NCBI RefSeq assembly: GCF_000179775.1
Contig: NZ_AEEB01000004.1
Span: 111,102-175,101, forward strand
DNA length: 64,000 nucleotides
Direction of reading: 5' to 3'
From: Ahrensia sp. R2A130
GTDB lineage: Bacteria; Pseudomonadota; Alphaproteobacteria; Rhizobiales; Rhizobiaceae
Shown: in pieces, positions 47,774 through 55,955 of the stretch
Position numbering within the stretch: the stretch's first letter is position 1
Layout: the number at the start of each line of letters is the position of its first letter
Notes under the pieces: model-generated
The model's database searches: none
The model's input: only the letters and a program-made list of their open reading frames with translations
Told to the model about the DNA's origin: nothing
Translations under genes and position numbers: made by a program

Positions 47774-48970
47774 ATGATGCCGGCCCGCACGACCAAGACC
47801 ACTTTGCGACGCACCCTTATCACATTAGCGCTGGCGACCACGGTCGTTGCCGCCGGTTGCACCTCCAGCGGCCGTTCGGTCTCGCTTTACGGCGCACAAT
47901 CGGTTTCCGCAGCGACCACGAAGAAAAGCGAAGCCACCAAGGACCTGAGCAAGATCCGCAAGGATGTAAAAGCAGCTGAACGTCGCGAAGGCATTTTGAA
48001 ACGGGCGGTTGCCCGCGATGAGAAACGCCTGAAACGCAAGAACCTTTCCAAGAAACGCCGCGACAGCTGGGAGAAGCGTCTCGCCCGCAACGAAAAAGAA
48101 CTGAAAACTTTGACACGCGACATGCGTCGTCTTTCATGGGCGGAAAGCCGGGCCGAGCGCAGCGAACGCAGCGCCAACCGCAGCCTTGAGCGCGCACGCC
48201 GCGCTGAAGTCGACGCCAAGCGTCGCGCCGATATTGCTGCCAAACGCAAAGCTGACGATGCACGTATCGCCAAAGCCAGACTGGATTCAGCAGACGAAGA
48301 GAAGCCACGCCGTCGCGGCCTTGGCCTTTTCGGTAAGCGCGATTACGAACGTGACGAAGATGACAACAAACGCGTCGCCTCGCTGACAGGTAGCCTTTTT
48401 GGCAGCCGCGATCCTGCACTAAAGAATATTGATGACTACCGCGCGCGCACTGATAATTCCTTCGCACTCGCCGCGATCCCCGTCGATCAAATAGATAAAC
48501 GCTACTATCGCCAGGAAGTAAAATACCGCTCCTCGCACAAGCCGGGGACAGTCGTGGTCGACCCCCACGCGAAATTTCTCTATGTCGTTCAGCGCGGTAA
48601 CACCGCCATGCGCTACGGCATCGGCGTCGGTCGTCAGGGCTTCGAGTGGAGCGGAGAGGCCCATATCGGCTTCAAACGCGTCTGGCCCAAATGGACACCG
48701 CCAGTAGAAATGATCGAGCGTCAGCCTGAACTTGCTAAATATTGCGCCGATTGCGGTGGCATGGAAGGCGGCCCTGCCAACCCATTGGGTGCTCGTGCGC
48801 TGTATCTGGTCGCCGACGGCAAAGACACGCTTTACCGCCTGCATGGCACACCAAAGTGGAATTCCATCGGCACCGCAGCATCTTCCGGCTGCATCCGCCT
48901 GATGAACCAGGATGTCATCGACCTGTACAACCGAGTGCCAACCGGCGCGAAGGTGGTCGTTCTTTCCTGA
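47774..48970 (+). CDS. L,D-transpeptidase lipoprotein with long charged linker
   Basis: A 398-aa ErfK/YbiS/YcfS/YnhG-fold enzyme that cross-links peptidoglycan or attaches proteins to it. The N terminus has a signal ending in a lipobox (VVAAGC). Residues about 50-180 are a strongly charged, Lys/Arg/Glu/Asp-rich heptad-like stretch (KKSEATKDLSKIRKDVKAAE, RRAEVDAKRRADIAAKRK), probably a coiled coil. The YkuD domain follows, with HGTPKWNSIGTAASSGCIRLMNQDVIDLY (catalytic His and Cys). ATG 47774 or 47777 is the start. The coiled coil could act as a spacer reaching the wall. Confidence 0.87.
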   Translation: MMPARTTKTTLRRTLITLALATTVVAAGCTSSGRSVSLYGAQSVSAATTKKSEATKDLSKIRKDVKAAERREGILKRAVARDEKRLKRKNLSKKRRDSWEKRLARNEKELKTLTRDMRRLSWAESRAERSERSANRSLERARRAEVDAKRRADIAAKRKADDARIAKARLDSADEEKPRRRGLGLFGKRDYERDEDDNKRVASLTGSLFGSRDPALKNIDDYRARTDNSFALAAIPVDQIDKRYYRQEVKYRSSHKPGTVVVDPHAKFLYVVQRGNTAMRYGIGVGRQGFEWSGEAHIGFKRVWPKWTPPVEMIERQPELAKYCADCGGMEGGPANPLGARALYLVADGKDTLYRLHGTPKWNSIGTAASSGCIRLMNQDVIDLYNRVPTGAKVVVLS

Positions 48971-49155
48971 TCGAAACATCAAGATCTTTGGACGGCATGA
49001 TTGCCGCCTGAAGTCTCCAATCTCAGGGTTTATGTCGCGGGATTAAGTTCTTTCTACGGAACGCATTTGGGTGCAAAACCACTCTTGCAATCCATTACCG
49101 CGCGCGTTACTCACCCCTTGGTTCAGCACAGGCTACATGCTTACTCTGAACCGCT

Positions 49156-49232
49156 GCACCCGTAGCTCAGCTGGATAGAGCACCAGACTACGAATCTGGG
49201 GGTCGGGCGTTCGAATCGCTCCGGGTGCACCA
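49156..49232 (+). tRNA. tRNA-Arg (anticodon ACG)
   Basis: 77 nt including CCA. The acceptor stem GCACCCG pairs with CGGGTGC, the D arm is GCTCAGCTGGATAGAGC, the anticodon arm is CCAGA-CTACGAA-TCTGG (anticodon ACG), and the T arm carries TTCGAAT. It marks the boundary between the core genes upstream and a more accessory region downstream; tRNA genes are common integration sites, but I saw no duplicated 3' end. Confidence 0.97.
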
Positions 49233-49803
49233 TTCCTTTTTCGTTTGAAATCAACGGCTAAGGTCAACTAGTCGCAAGATCGATCGCTAGTCTGCAACTA
49301 TTGGTGAAATTATTGACGCCGAGAATCGTCCGGTCAGCTTTGTCAACTCTTTGTCCCGCACGGCCGTAGGTCATGTACGAGCATGCTGTTCCACCTTCGA
49401 CTCTCTACGAACTGTAGTTTGGCGCGTAGTCACCAAGCCTAGTATCGGCGGTCGAAAAATTCTATTTGACGCTTCAGCACACTGACACTTCGGAGATCGC
49501 AGTTGCGAGATTTCTCAGAGAATGCACGTAGCTGAAAGACGGAAACCTATTTCATTCCATCAATGGGCTTCCCGGGAAGCGTGGACATGGTCCGATAAGC
49601 GGCCCGGAGGCCCAAAACTCTGACTACGGACATGGATCGAATTGTCGCCGGCGCAGGCCTTAAATCGCATGGACCACATGTGAAGAGCGCCCGAGGGAGA
49701 GTAGGAGCGCGTATGAAGAGCCTGCTCCGATTCAGCTTGCGGGAAGACGCTTGTTGAGGATGATGCCAGCTGCATCTCAGCTGGAAATTTAGGGTGACGA
49801 ACT
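49233..49803. other. 571-bp intergenic region downstream of tRNA-Arg
   Basis: I see no gene, repeat or terminator here. The region is not protein-like in any frame, and there is no second copy of the tRNA 3' end in the next few kilobases to define an attachment site. It is probably decayed DNA at the start of the accessory region. Confidence 0.5.
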
Positions 49804-50253
49804 GTGAGCAAACTGCCGAAGAAGCCAAAGCGGTTGAGTGCCGGTAAAGATTTGCTCGGTCATTCAGCGAACAATCGGCTACGTGACATAGCTGCTGGAT
49901 TGAATGTGGCGCGCATTCCTGGGAGCTCGCTTCATAAATCATTGCGACAGAGTTACACGTTAGAGAGCATTTTCAGCCAGCAGCGCGCTGCTATCGGCGC
50001 CATGACCGGACTTACCGCCCCATCAGTTCCGACGGGTATTGTCGATATCATCCAAGGTAACGGGATTACTGGGTTAGAGCCGCTTTCAAAGCCGTATCGC
50101 GACCTTGTTGGCGCTCTTGATACCGGACCATTCCATAGCATTTTTGGCGCCCAACGTGCCATTGCCACCCTCGCGCCTGTGCTATCTTCGATAGACAGAA
50201 GTGCAATTACACAACTGCTATGTTCAAGACCCATAAATCGGTTGCGGGTTTGA
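49804..50253 (+). CDS. Hypothetical protein, possibly truncated by the adjacent IS
   Basis: A 149-aa reading frame starting at GTG 49804 with AGGG upstream. It has a basic N terminus (MSKLPKKPKRLSAGKDLLG), mixed Ser/Gly/Ile-rich sequence and no recognised domain. It stops at the left edge of the IS5-type element, so the last residues may not be native and the true gene may have been longer. No remnant of a continuation is visible beyond the right end of the IS. Confidence 0.4.
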   Translation: MSKLPKKPKRLSAGKDLLGHSANNRLRDIAAGLNVARIPGSSLHKSLRQSYTLESIFSQQRAAIGAMTGLTAPSVPTGIVDIIQGNGITGLEPLSKPYRDLVGALDTGPFHSIFGAQRAIATLAPVLSSIDRSAITQLLCSRPINRLRV

Positions 50254-51059
50254 GCGCTCTCTGACTCATTGTCGGCATGGAGGTGCTGTCATGAGTGATT
50301 TGTATTGGCTGTCGTTGGCGCAGATGCGTCGGATCGAGCCGTTCTTCCCATTGTCGCACGGTGTGCCGAGGGTTGATGATCGCAAGGTTGTCTCGGGCAT
50401 CGTCTTCGTCATCAGGAACGGATTGCGTTGGCGCGATGCACCGACTGCCTATGGCCCACACAAAACGCTCTACAACCGCTTTGTACGCTGGAGCCGTATA
50501 GGCTGTTCGACCGCATCTTTGCGGGCCTGGCAGCCCAAGGCGGCGATCCCAGCGAAGTGATGATCGACGCGACACATCTCAAAGCACACCGCACGGCTGC
50601 CAGCCTTCTAAAAGGGGGGTGCTTCCCCGACGTATCGGGCGAACCAAAGGCGGCCTGAACTCGAAGCTGCATGCAGTCTGCGATCAGATCGGGCGACCGA
50701 TCATCATGCTGCTCACCGAAGGCCAGGTCAGCGACTACAAAGGTGCCGCGACCATTCTCCCGGCACTTCCCGCGTCCGCCAGAACGCTCATCGGTGACAA
50801 GGGATACGACGGAGATGCGTTACGTGTAGCCATCACGGCGCGCGGCATCGAGCCCTGCATCCCACCGCGCAAGGGACGCAACAATCCAGCGACCTACTGC
50901 AAGCGCACATATCGCCGTCGAAACCTCGTCGAACGCATGTTCGGACGCCTCAAGGACTGGCGTCGCATCGCCACACGCTACGACCGGTGCGCCCACACCT
51001 TCTTCTCAGCAATCTGCATCGCAGCAACCGTCATATGGTGGATCAATGAGTCCTGAGCC
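50254..51059 (+). mobile_element. IS5-family insertion sequence (IS427-like), about 0.8 kb
   Basis: It contains a DDE transposase split over three frames. Both ends carry the inverted 9-mer GACTCATTG (50263-50271; as CAATGAGTC at 51045-51053), with GCTC-rich outer sequence. The right end abuts CTAG, which coincides with the stop codon of the neighbouring pseudogene. Exact ends are uncertain by a few bases, and no target duplication could be confirmed. The IS joins two unrelated reading frames, suggesting a rearrangement or deletion at insertion. Confidence 0.75.
50291..51056 (+). pseudogene. IS5-family transposase, frameshifted
   Basis: The first part (MSDLYWLSLAQMRRIEPFFP ... GLRWRDAPTAYGPHKTLYNRFVRWSR) is in one frame, the middle (LFDRIFAGLAAQGGDPSEVMIDATHLKAHRTAASLLKGG) in a second and the end (PRRIGRTKGGLNSKLHAVCD ... 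NLVERMFGRLKDWRRIATRYD) in a third. The first shift, near 50505, looks like a one-base deletion. The second lies at AAAAGGGGGG (50608-50617), a slippery sequence at the place where this IS group is known to use programmed frameshifting. Catalytic residues are in IDATHLKAH, IGDKGYD and the ERMFGRLK region. With the first lesion the enzyme should be inactive. Confidence 0.85.
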
Positions 51060-52297
51060 TAGGCGCTCTGCCGACAGTCATGTTTGATAAGACAATCGGA
51101 TAGGATGCGACCGGGCCGACCCAGATGGTATCCCTGCCCGCCGTAGACACGCAGTTCTTGCAGCGTGGCCATTTCTTCGGTCGTCTCGATGCCTTCGGCG
51201 ATGATGATGGCACCGACCTCACGACCGAAGCCGATCAACGCACGCGCGAGAGAGCGTAACGCAGGGTCTTTGTCGACGTTTCGGGTCAGTGACATGTCCA
51301 GCTTGATGACATCGGGCGTCGGCTTGACGATTTGGCGCAGGCTGGAATAGCCGACCCCCGCATCGTCGATCGACAGACGCACACCCATCTTGCGAAGCGG
51401 TGCAAAGGCGGCCAGCAGCGCATCGTAGTCGTCGACGGGGGCATGCTCGGTGATCTCGATGGATACGCGGGCGGGCGGCCAGCCGGACAATACGGTCGGC
51501 AGGCGGCCGTTCAGAACGGTTTCGGGCTAAGCATTGAGGGAGAGGCGGATATCCTCTCGTAAAGTGGATAGCGCCTCCAATGCACGCTCTATGAACACGA
51601 TTTCGAGATCTACGCCCAGCCCCACCTCAGCGGCCTCAGCGAACCACAGGTCCGGCGTTCGGCGGGGCTCGCCGTGGAACCGGCACAGTGACTCAAAGCG
51701 GTTGATAGACGACATCAAAATCACGATCTGCCAACATGGTCTTGATACGCGCACGGCTGGCGCGTGCCGCCTCGCCGGTCTTTTCATTCTGCAAAACCTG
51801 CTCGGCTGCCAGTTACGCAAACAGACCCATCATATCGAAATCGCGCTGGTTCAGGCCCGGCTTGGGCTTGGCCGACAGGCAGCAGAACATGCCGTAGACG
51901 CTGCCATCGGCACGGTGGATGGGAAGGCTCATATGCGAGCCGATGGGCGCGACCTTCGTGATGGGCATGGAACGGCAGAGCTCGATTTCGCTCGTATCTT
52001 GAATGATGTTAGGCAGTCGCCCCTCCACGATGGGTTGGCAGTAGACATCTTCCAGAGCGTTGGAGCCGCCCGGTGCCACCAGATATTCCAGCCCAGGTGC
52101 ATCGACCGCGCGGAAGACGGATCGTCCGTCCACAAACTCCGACAAGTAGCCGATATCTATGCCGAGATGGTCGCGACGGATGGAAGCGAGCGGTTGATCG
52201 TCGCCATCGGGTTATCCGGCGCGGGGTCTCTCGATGCGGTATGGTCAGCAGGATCAGGGCTAATCGACGCGATGGCAGTTTTCAGTTCGTCTAGCAT
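51059..52297 (-). pseudogene. Decayed GAF-EAL c-di-GMP phosphodiesterase gene
   Basis: The original gene runs from ATG 52297 (MLDELKTAIASIS) through a GAF domain (SEFVDGRSVFRAVDAPGLEYL ... GSHMSLPIHRADGSVYGMFCCLSAKPKPG) into an EAL domain (ESLCRFHGEPRRTP, IEITEHAPVDDYDAL, SIDDAGVGYSSLRQI, IKLDMSLTRN, IIAEGIETTEE). It is broken by a shift near 52195, at least one more between 51680 and 51815, and an in-frame TAG at 51527 where a Ser of the NxSPET motif is expected. The IS abuts its stop codon. Not functional. Confidence 0.85.
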
Positions 52298-52675
52298 CGT
52301 TCACATCCAAATTACATCGCAGCCCAAGATCAGAGACCTCGATTACGGAACAGCGAATTTTGAAACCCCCGAAATCGGGGGCATTTGTATATGCAAGTCG
52401 ACTGGGAGAGTAGTGATTGAGTTGAAATCAAACGATCGTCGCTGGAATGGATAGACCCAGCATTTGTAGACACCTCGGTTCTTGCAAAGTGTGGACTGGC
52501 CGAAACCGGACGTTTGTATTCCGCTCCACAAAATCGAGAAGCGGACATCAATTACGGCCGTATCCTGTTGATCATTCCAAGCGTCGGCTCACATTGTGGT
52601 CCAACTACAGCGCGACTAAATGGGAAGGGCGATGGTTTGATCGTGAATGGAGCAGACAGGTTCAAATACTGTGCA
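52298..52675. other. Intergenic region with a small hairpin
   Basis: I see no convincing gene in these 378 bp. A short hairpin (CCCCCG-AAAT-CGGGGG) lies at 52366-52381, without a T-run on either side, so a terminator role for the LysR gene is possible but weak. Base composition is lower in GC than the core genes. Confidence 0.4.
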
Positions 52676-53557
52676 TCATACGCCTTCAGCTATGAGATCG
52701 AACACGAGCCTGATCCGGGGGTTCGTTCTCAGTTCTCGGTGGGCAACCAGCCAGGTTTCGATTTCGATCGGTTCGAAAGCAGGGAACGGATTTTCCAGTT
52801 CCGGGTAGGCTTCGCCAATTTCGACCGGCAGGATCCCGATCCCGAAGCCCTGTCGGATAAGCGCGACGGAAAGCGTGACGCTTGATGTGAGGAAGTTGAA
52901 GTTCGCCGTGGTGAGTTCGATCCCGCGCGAGGCCATGAGCCCAAGCCGCTGCTCGGGCGCGTCGAAGCCGACGAAGTTCATCCTCGCGAGATCCTCAGCG
53001 GTCGACGGACGACCGACTTCGTCTAGATACGGCGTCGACGCGTAAAGCTGGCCTGTCATGTCGCGGAGCCGTCTTGCAAACAGTGCCTCGTCCTGAGGGC
53101 GCCTGTGCCGGATCGCGATGTCGGCCTCGCGCCGCCGTAGATCGCTGGTCTCGTTCGAGGCAATGATCTCGATCTGGAGATCGGGTGCCTTGGTCCGTAG
53201 CTCCTTCAGCACCCGTGGCAGCACGTAGGTCGCCATGCCGTTGGTGGCGGCGATCACGACCTTCCCCGTGACGGCTTGAGACTGACCAGTGGCCGTCAAG
53301 GCGATGCGGTTCGCAGCGTCCCCCATGCCGCGGAAATGTTCCAGCAACTCCGTGCCAGCCTGCGTTAGAAGCAGTGCCCGCGACGTGCGTTCGAATAGGG
53401 TCACGCCAAGCGCTTCCTCTAGACCTGCGACTTGGCGACTGAGGGTTGGTTGCGTCAGGCGAAGCGCACGGGCAGCAGCTGACAGAGACCCTTCTTCAGC
53501 CGTTACGAGAAACGCACGAGCCTGGTTCCAGTCAAACGCAGATCGTTGCCACTCCAT
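52676..53557 (-). CDS. LysR family transcriptional regulator
   Basis: A 293-aa regulator with the N-terminal winged HTH (DWNQARAFLVTAEEGSLSAAARALRLTQPTLSRQVAGLEEALGVTLFERTSRALLLT) and a periplasmic-binding-like effector domain. It is divergent, by about 100 bp, from the methyltransferase/DUF2306/DUF6326 genes, the standard arrangement for a LysR regulator and its target. The effector is unknown. Confidence 0.9.
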   Translation of the reverse strand: MEWQRSAFDWNQARAFLVTAEEGSLSAAARALRLTQPTLSRQVAGLEEALGVTLFERTSRALLLTQAGTELLEHFRGMGDAANRIALTATGQSQAVTGKVVIAATNGMATYVLPRVLKELRTKAPDLQIEIIASNETSDLRRREADIAIRHRRPQDEALFARRLRDMTGQLYASTPYLDEVGRPSTAEDLARMNFVGFDAPEQRLGLMASRGIELTTANFNFLTSSVTLSVALIRQGFGIGILPVEIGEAYPELENPFPAFEPIEIETWLVAHRELRTNPRIRLVFDLIAEGV

Positions 53558-53657
53558 AATTTACGTATACCAGACCTAGAGAATTGCGTAATTTCGTATT
53601 GCTTCCGGTCGGTCCAGAACAGCTTTCACAGTGGTTTTAACCGAATGGACCTACGCG

Positions 53658-54482
53658 ATGACCATAGCCAACCGAATACTGTCAACTCCATCAACGCTAG
53701 GCTCGCAGGGGAGCATTCCTATCGCGAGCGGCGGTTTCGGATCGTTTGAGATCGCCTTGCGTCGCCGTACGCGTACAGCAAGTGACCTCGCCGATATGTA
53801 TGACGGTGCGTCTAAGAGTTGGGCACAGACATCCCGGCGACTTGGGCTTGAAACAGCGTACAGTGATCCGCTGATCTCAAGCGGTGCGGTGGAAGTGCTT
53901 GGGAAGCCATCAGCACACGTACTTGACTGCGGCATAGGAAGTGGAAGTCTTTCGCTTGCCCTCGCTAGGGTCGCCCAAAAACCATTCGACCACCACGGCA
54001 TCGACACATCCAGTGCGATGCTTGCCGTGGCAGATGCCGAACTGCGTCGTGCGGCTATCGTACCCCAACTCCATCAAGCTGACGTCCGTGCGATCCCCTA
54101 TCCCGATCTCACCTTCGATGTCGTGATGGCGGCGCACGTTCTGGAGCACCTGTCTGAACCTCATCTCGCGCTCCGAGAAATGGTCCGTGTACTCAAACCC
54201 GGTGGCGTCCTGTTCGCCTGCATGACGCGACGATCTGTGTTCGGCACCTTCGTGCAACTTCGCTGGCGCACTTGGACGGTGAGCAATCAGCAGGGCATCG
54301 CATGGCTCCGTGAAAGCGGGCTGACGGATCTACAGGCTCGGCCGATCGAACTGGGGTTCGGGACCGGCCGGGCCAGCACGGCCTTCTGGGCGAAAAAACC
54401 GCTAGGTGCGCTCGACTCGCCTCCAAACGATGGGGTCGCGGCCCGCGGGAGAACCGTCGATGATTGTCCTGCGCAAATCTGA
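53658..54482 (+). CDS. Class I SAM-dependent methyltransferase
   Basis: A 274-aa protein with the Rossmann methyltransferase motifs: motif I VLDCGIGSGSLSLALA, the acidic loop HHGIDTSSAMLAVA, motif II YPDLTFDVVMAAHVLEHL and post-motif LKPGGVLFACM. This resembles UbiE/Type-11 methyltransferases. ATG 53658 is chosen; a GTG at 53631 lies further upstream. Its 3' end overlaps the next gene by 23 bp. Probably a target of the divergent LysR regulator. Substrate unknown. Confidence 0.82.
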   Translation: MTIANRILSTPSTLGSQGSIPIASGGFGSFEIALRRRTRTASDLADMYDGASKSWAQTSRRLGLETAYSDPLISSGAVEVLGKPSAHVLDCGIGSGSLSLALARVAQKPFDHHGIDTSSAMLAVADAELRRAAIVPQLHQADVRAIPYPDLTFDVVMAAHVLEHLSEPHLALREMVRVLKPGGVLFACMTRRSVFGTFVQLRWRTWTVSNQQGIAWLRESGLTDLQARPIELGFGTGRASTAFWAKKPLGALDSPPNDGVAARGRTVDDCPAQI

Positions 54483-55185
54483 ATGGGCGTTGCTGGCGTT
54501 CATCGTAATCTACTCGCTCGTGCCCGCGCTTGGTGGGCTGATACGCGTGCTCGAACTTGCTGGCGGTCCGGCCATTGCACCGCCGAACCCGCGCGCCTTG
54601 GGCTCGCCGATCCCAATCACGCTCCATATCCTGACCAGTATCGTGTTCTGCATCGCGGGAGCGCTTCAGTTCCTGCCAAACGTCAGACGTAACAACCCGG
54701 CATTGCATCGCATCAACGGGCGCGTTGTCGCCTTTGCGGGATGCGTGTCAGCGGCGACCGGCTTGTGGATGACCCACGCCTACACGTTTCCGGCGGGCCT
54801 TCAGGGGAACCTCCTCTACTGGGTCAGGATCGTGCTTGGATCGTCGATGATTGCACTAATCGTCTGGTCGGTACTGGCGATCCGAGCTCGCGACATCGTT
54901 GGTCATTCCGCTGCGATGCTGCGCGCCTATGCCATCGGACAGGGCGCGTCGACACAGACTGTGCTGGGGATCACGTGGATTGCAGTCACCGGGTCCGAGG
55001 CGATGGGACCGATGCGCGATGGCATCATGACGTTCGCGTGGGCGCTCAACCTGCTAATCGCTCAAATCTTGATCCGGCGACTGACAAAGACAGGACTGTG
55101 GAAGGCCGAACGGTCCCCCATACATCCTGCCACATACGCCACCGCTACCGTGCAAATAGAGGCTGTAAACAATGACCCATACTGA
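54460..55185 (+). CDS. DUF2306 family membrane protein
   Basis: A 241-aa integral membrane protein with about six helices, including PITLHILTSIVFCIAGALQFLP, HRINGRVVAFAGCVSAATGLWM and AMLRAYAIGQGASTQTVLG, characteristic of DUF2306. Conserved His residues in HRINGR and in GHSAAML could ligate a cofactor. The function is not known. It overlaps both neighbours, so the three genes form one unit. Confidence 0.8.
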   Translation: MIVLRKSEWALLAFIVIYSLVPALGGLIRVLELAGGPAIAPPNPRALGSPIPITLHILTSIVFCIAGALQFLPNVRRNNPALHRINGRVVAFAGCVSAATGLWMTHAYTFPAGLQGNLLYWVRIVLGSSMIALIVWSVLAIRARDIVGHSAAMLRAYAIGQGASTQTVLGITWIAVTGSEAMGPMRDGIMTFAWALNLLIAQILIRRLTKTGLWKAERSPIHPATYATATVQIEAVNNDPY

Positions 55186-55585
55186 AAACCCCCGCACGCT
55201 TTTGACGGGTTTGTGGACCTTCGTCGTGTTGAACTTCTTCGCGCGCGACATTCACGAACTGGGTCGTCCGGGCATCTTAGAACAGATGATGTCGGGCACG
55301 TTTGACGGCGTTGAGATCACCGAAGCGCTCATGCTTTTGGGCGGTGTGATGATCGAAATACCCATCCTCATGACTTTGCTGGCGTCGTTGCTCCCTAGAC
55401 AAGCCAACCGATGGATCAACGTTGTGGCCGGCTTCCTGACGATGGCGATGATCGTCGCAGGCAATCTAAATCCCGACCTCGACAATGTGTTCTTTATGGG
55501 GATCCAGTTGATCGCCTTAGTAGCCATTATTCGCACCGCATGGCGCTGGACAGTCGATCAGACAGCAATGGGAGTAAGGCATTAA
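55172..55585 (+). CDS. DUF6326-like small membrane protein
   Basis: A 137-aa four-helix membrane protein (TGLWTFVVLNFFARDIHEL, ITEALMLLGGVMIEIPILMTLLASLL, WINVVAGFLTMAMIVAGN, MGIQLIALVAIIRTAWRW). It overlaps the DUF2306 gene by 14 bp. The pairing of these two families next to a regulator is recurrent in bacteria, but no activity is known. Confidence 0.7.
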   Translation: MTHTENPRTLLTGLWTFVVLNFFARDIHELGRPGILEQMMSGTFDGVEITEALMLLGGVMIEIPILMTLLASLLPRQANRWINVVAGFLTMAMIVAGNLNPDLDNVFFMGIQLIALVAIIRTAWRWTVDQTAMGVRH

Positions 55586-55955
55586 TGTCGCCTCACTATT
55601 GCGACGAAGCGCTGCGCGATCACGAATATATACAGGAAAGACAGATGGGCGGCGTCCGACAACAGTAAGGCACGAGAAGAGATGTCCACATCCTAATGGA
55701 TCGGTTGGCCGAAAGCAGCCGTTGAAATTTGCCGATTAAATTGTGGAGAACGGACGCCAAAAACTCGCGTTGGTCACATTGGTCCAACGGCGGTAGTGCG
55801 GACAAACCGGCCAAACTCCGCTTTTACCGACCACGTTTCGAAACGGGCGGAATACAAACGCTGGATATGCCGTGTGTTATAGTTGGAACGGGGAGATAGT
55901 TGGCGTCAGAAGACGCAAACTCAGGCTGGTACAGTGAATGCCACGCCAAAGGTTT
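55586..55955. other. Intergenic region between convergent units
   Basis: 370 bp between the stop of the DUF6326 gene and the stop of the amidoligase gene. No reading frame, repeat or hairpin with a T-run is convincing. Confidence 0.4.

Noticed and set aside
49233..49803. Possible attachment site (att) downstream of tRNA-Arg
   Set aside because: No copy of the tRNA 3' end was seen to the right within the window, so no att pair can be supported.
52514..52885. Plus-strand reading frame overlapping the LysR gene and the gap before it
   Set aside because: It overlaps the conserved LysR gene by about 210 bp, has no ribosome binding site that I would trust, and no domain.
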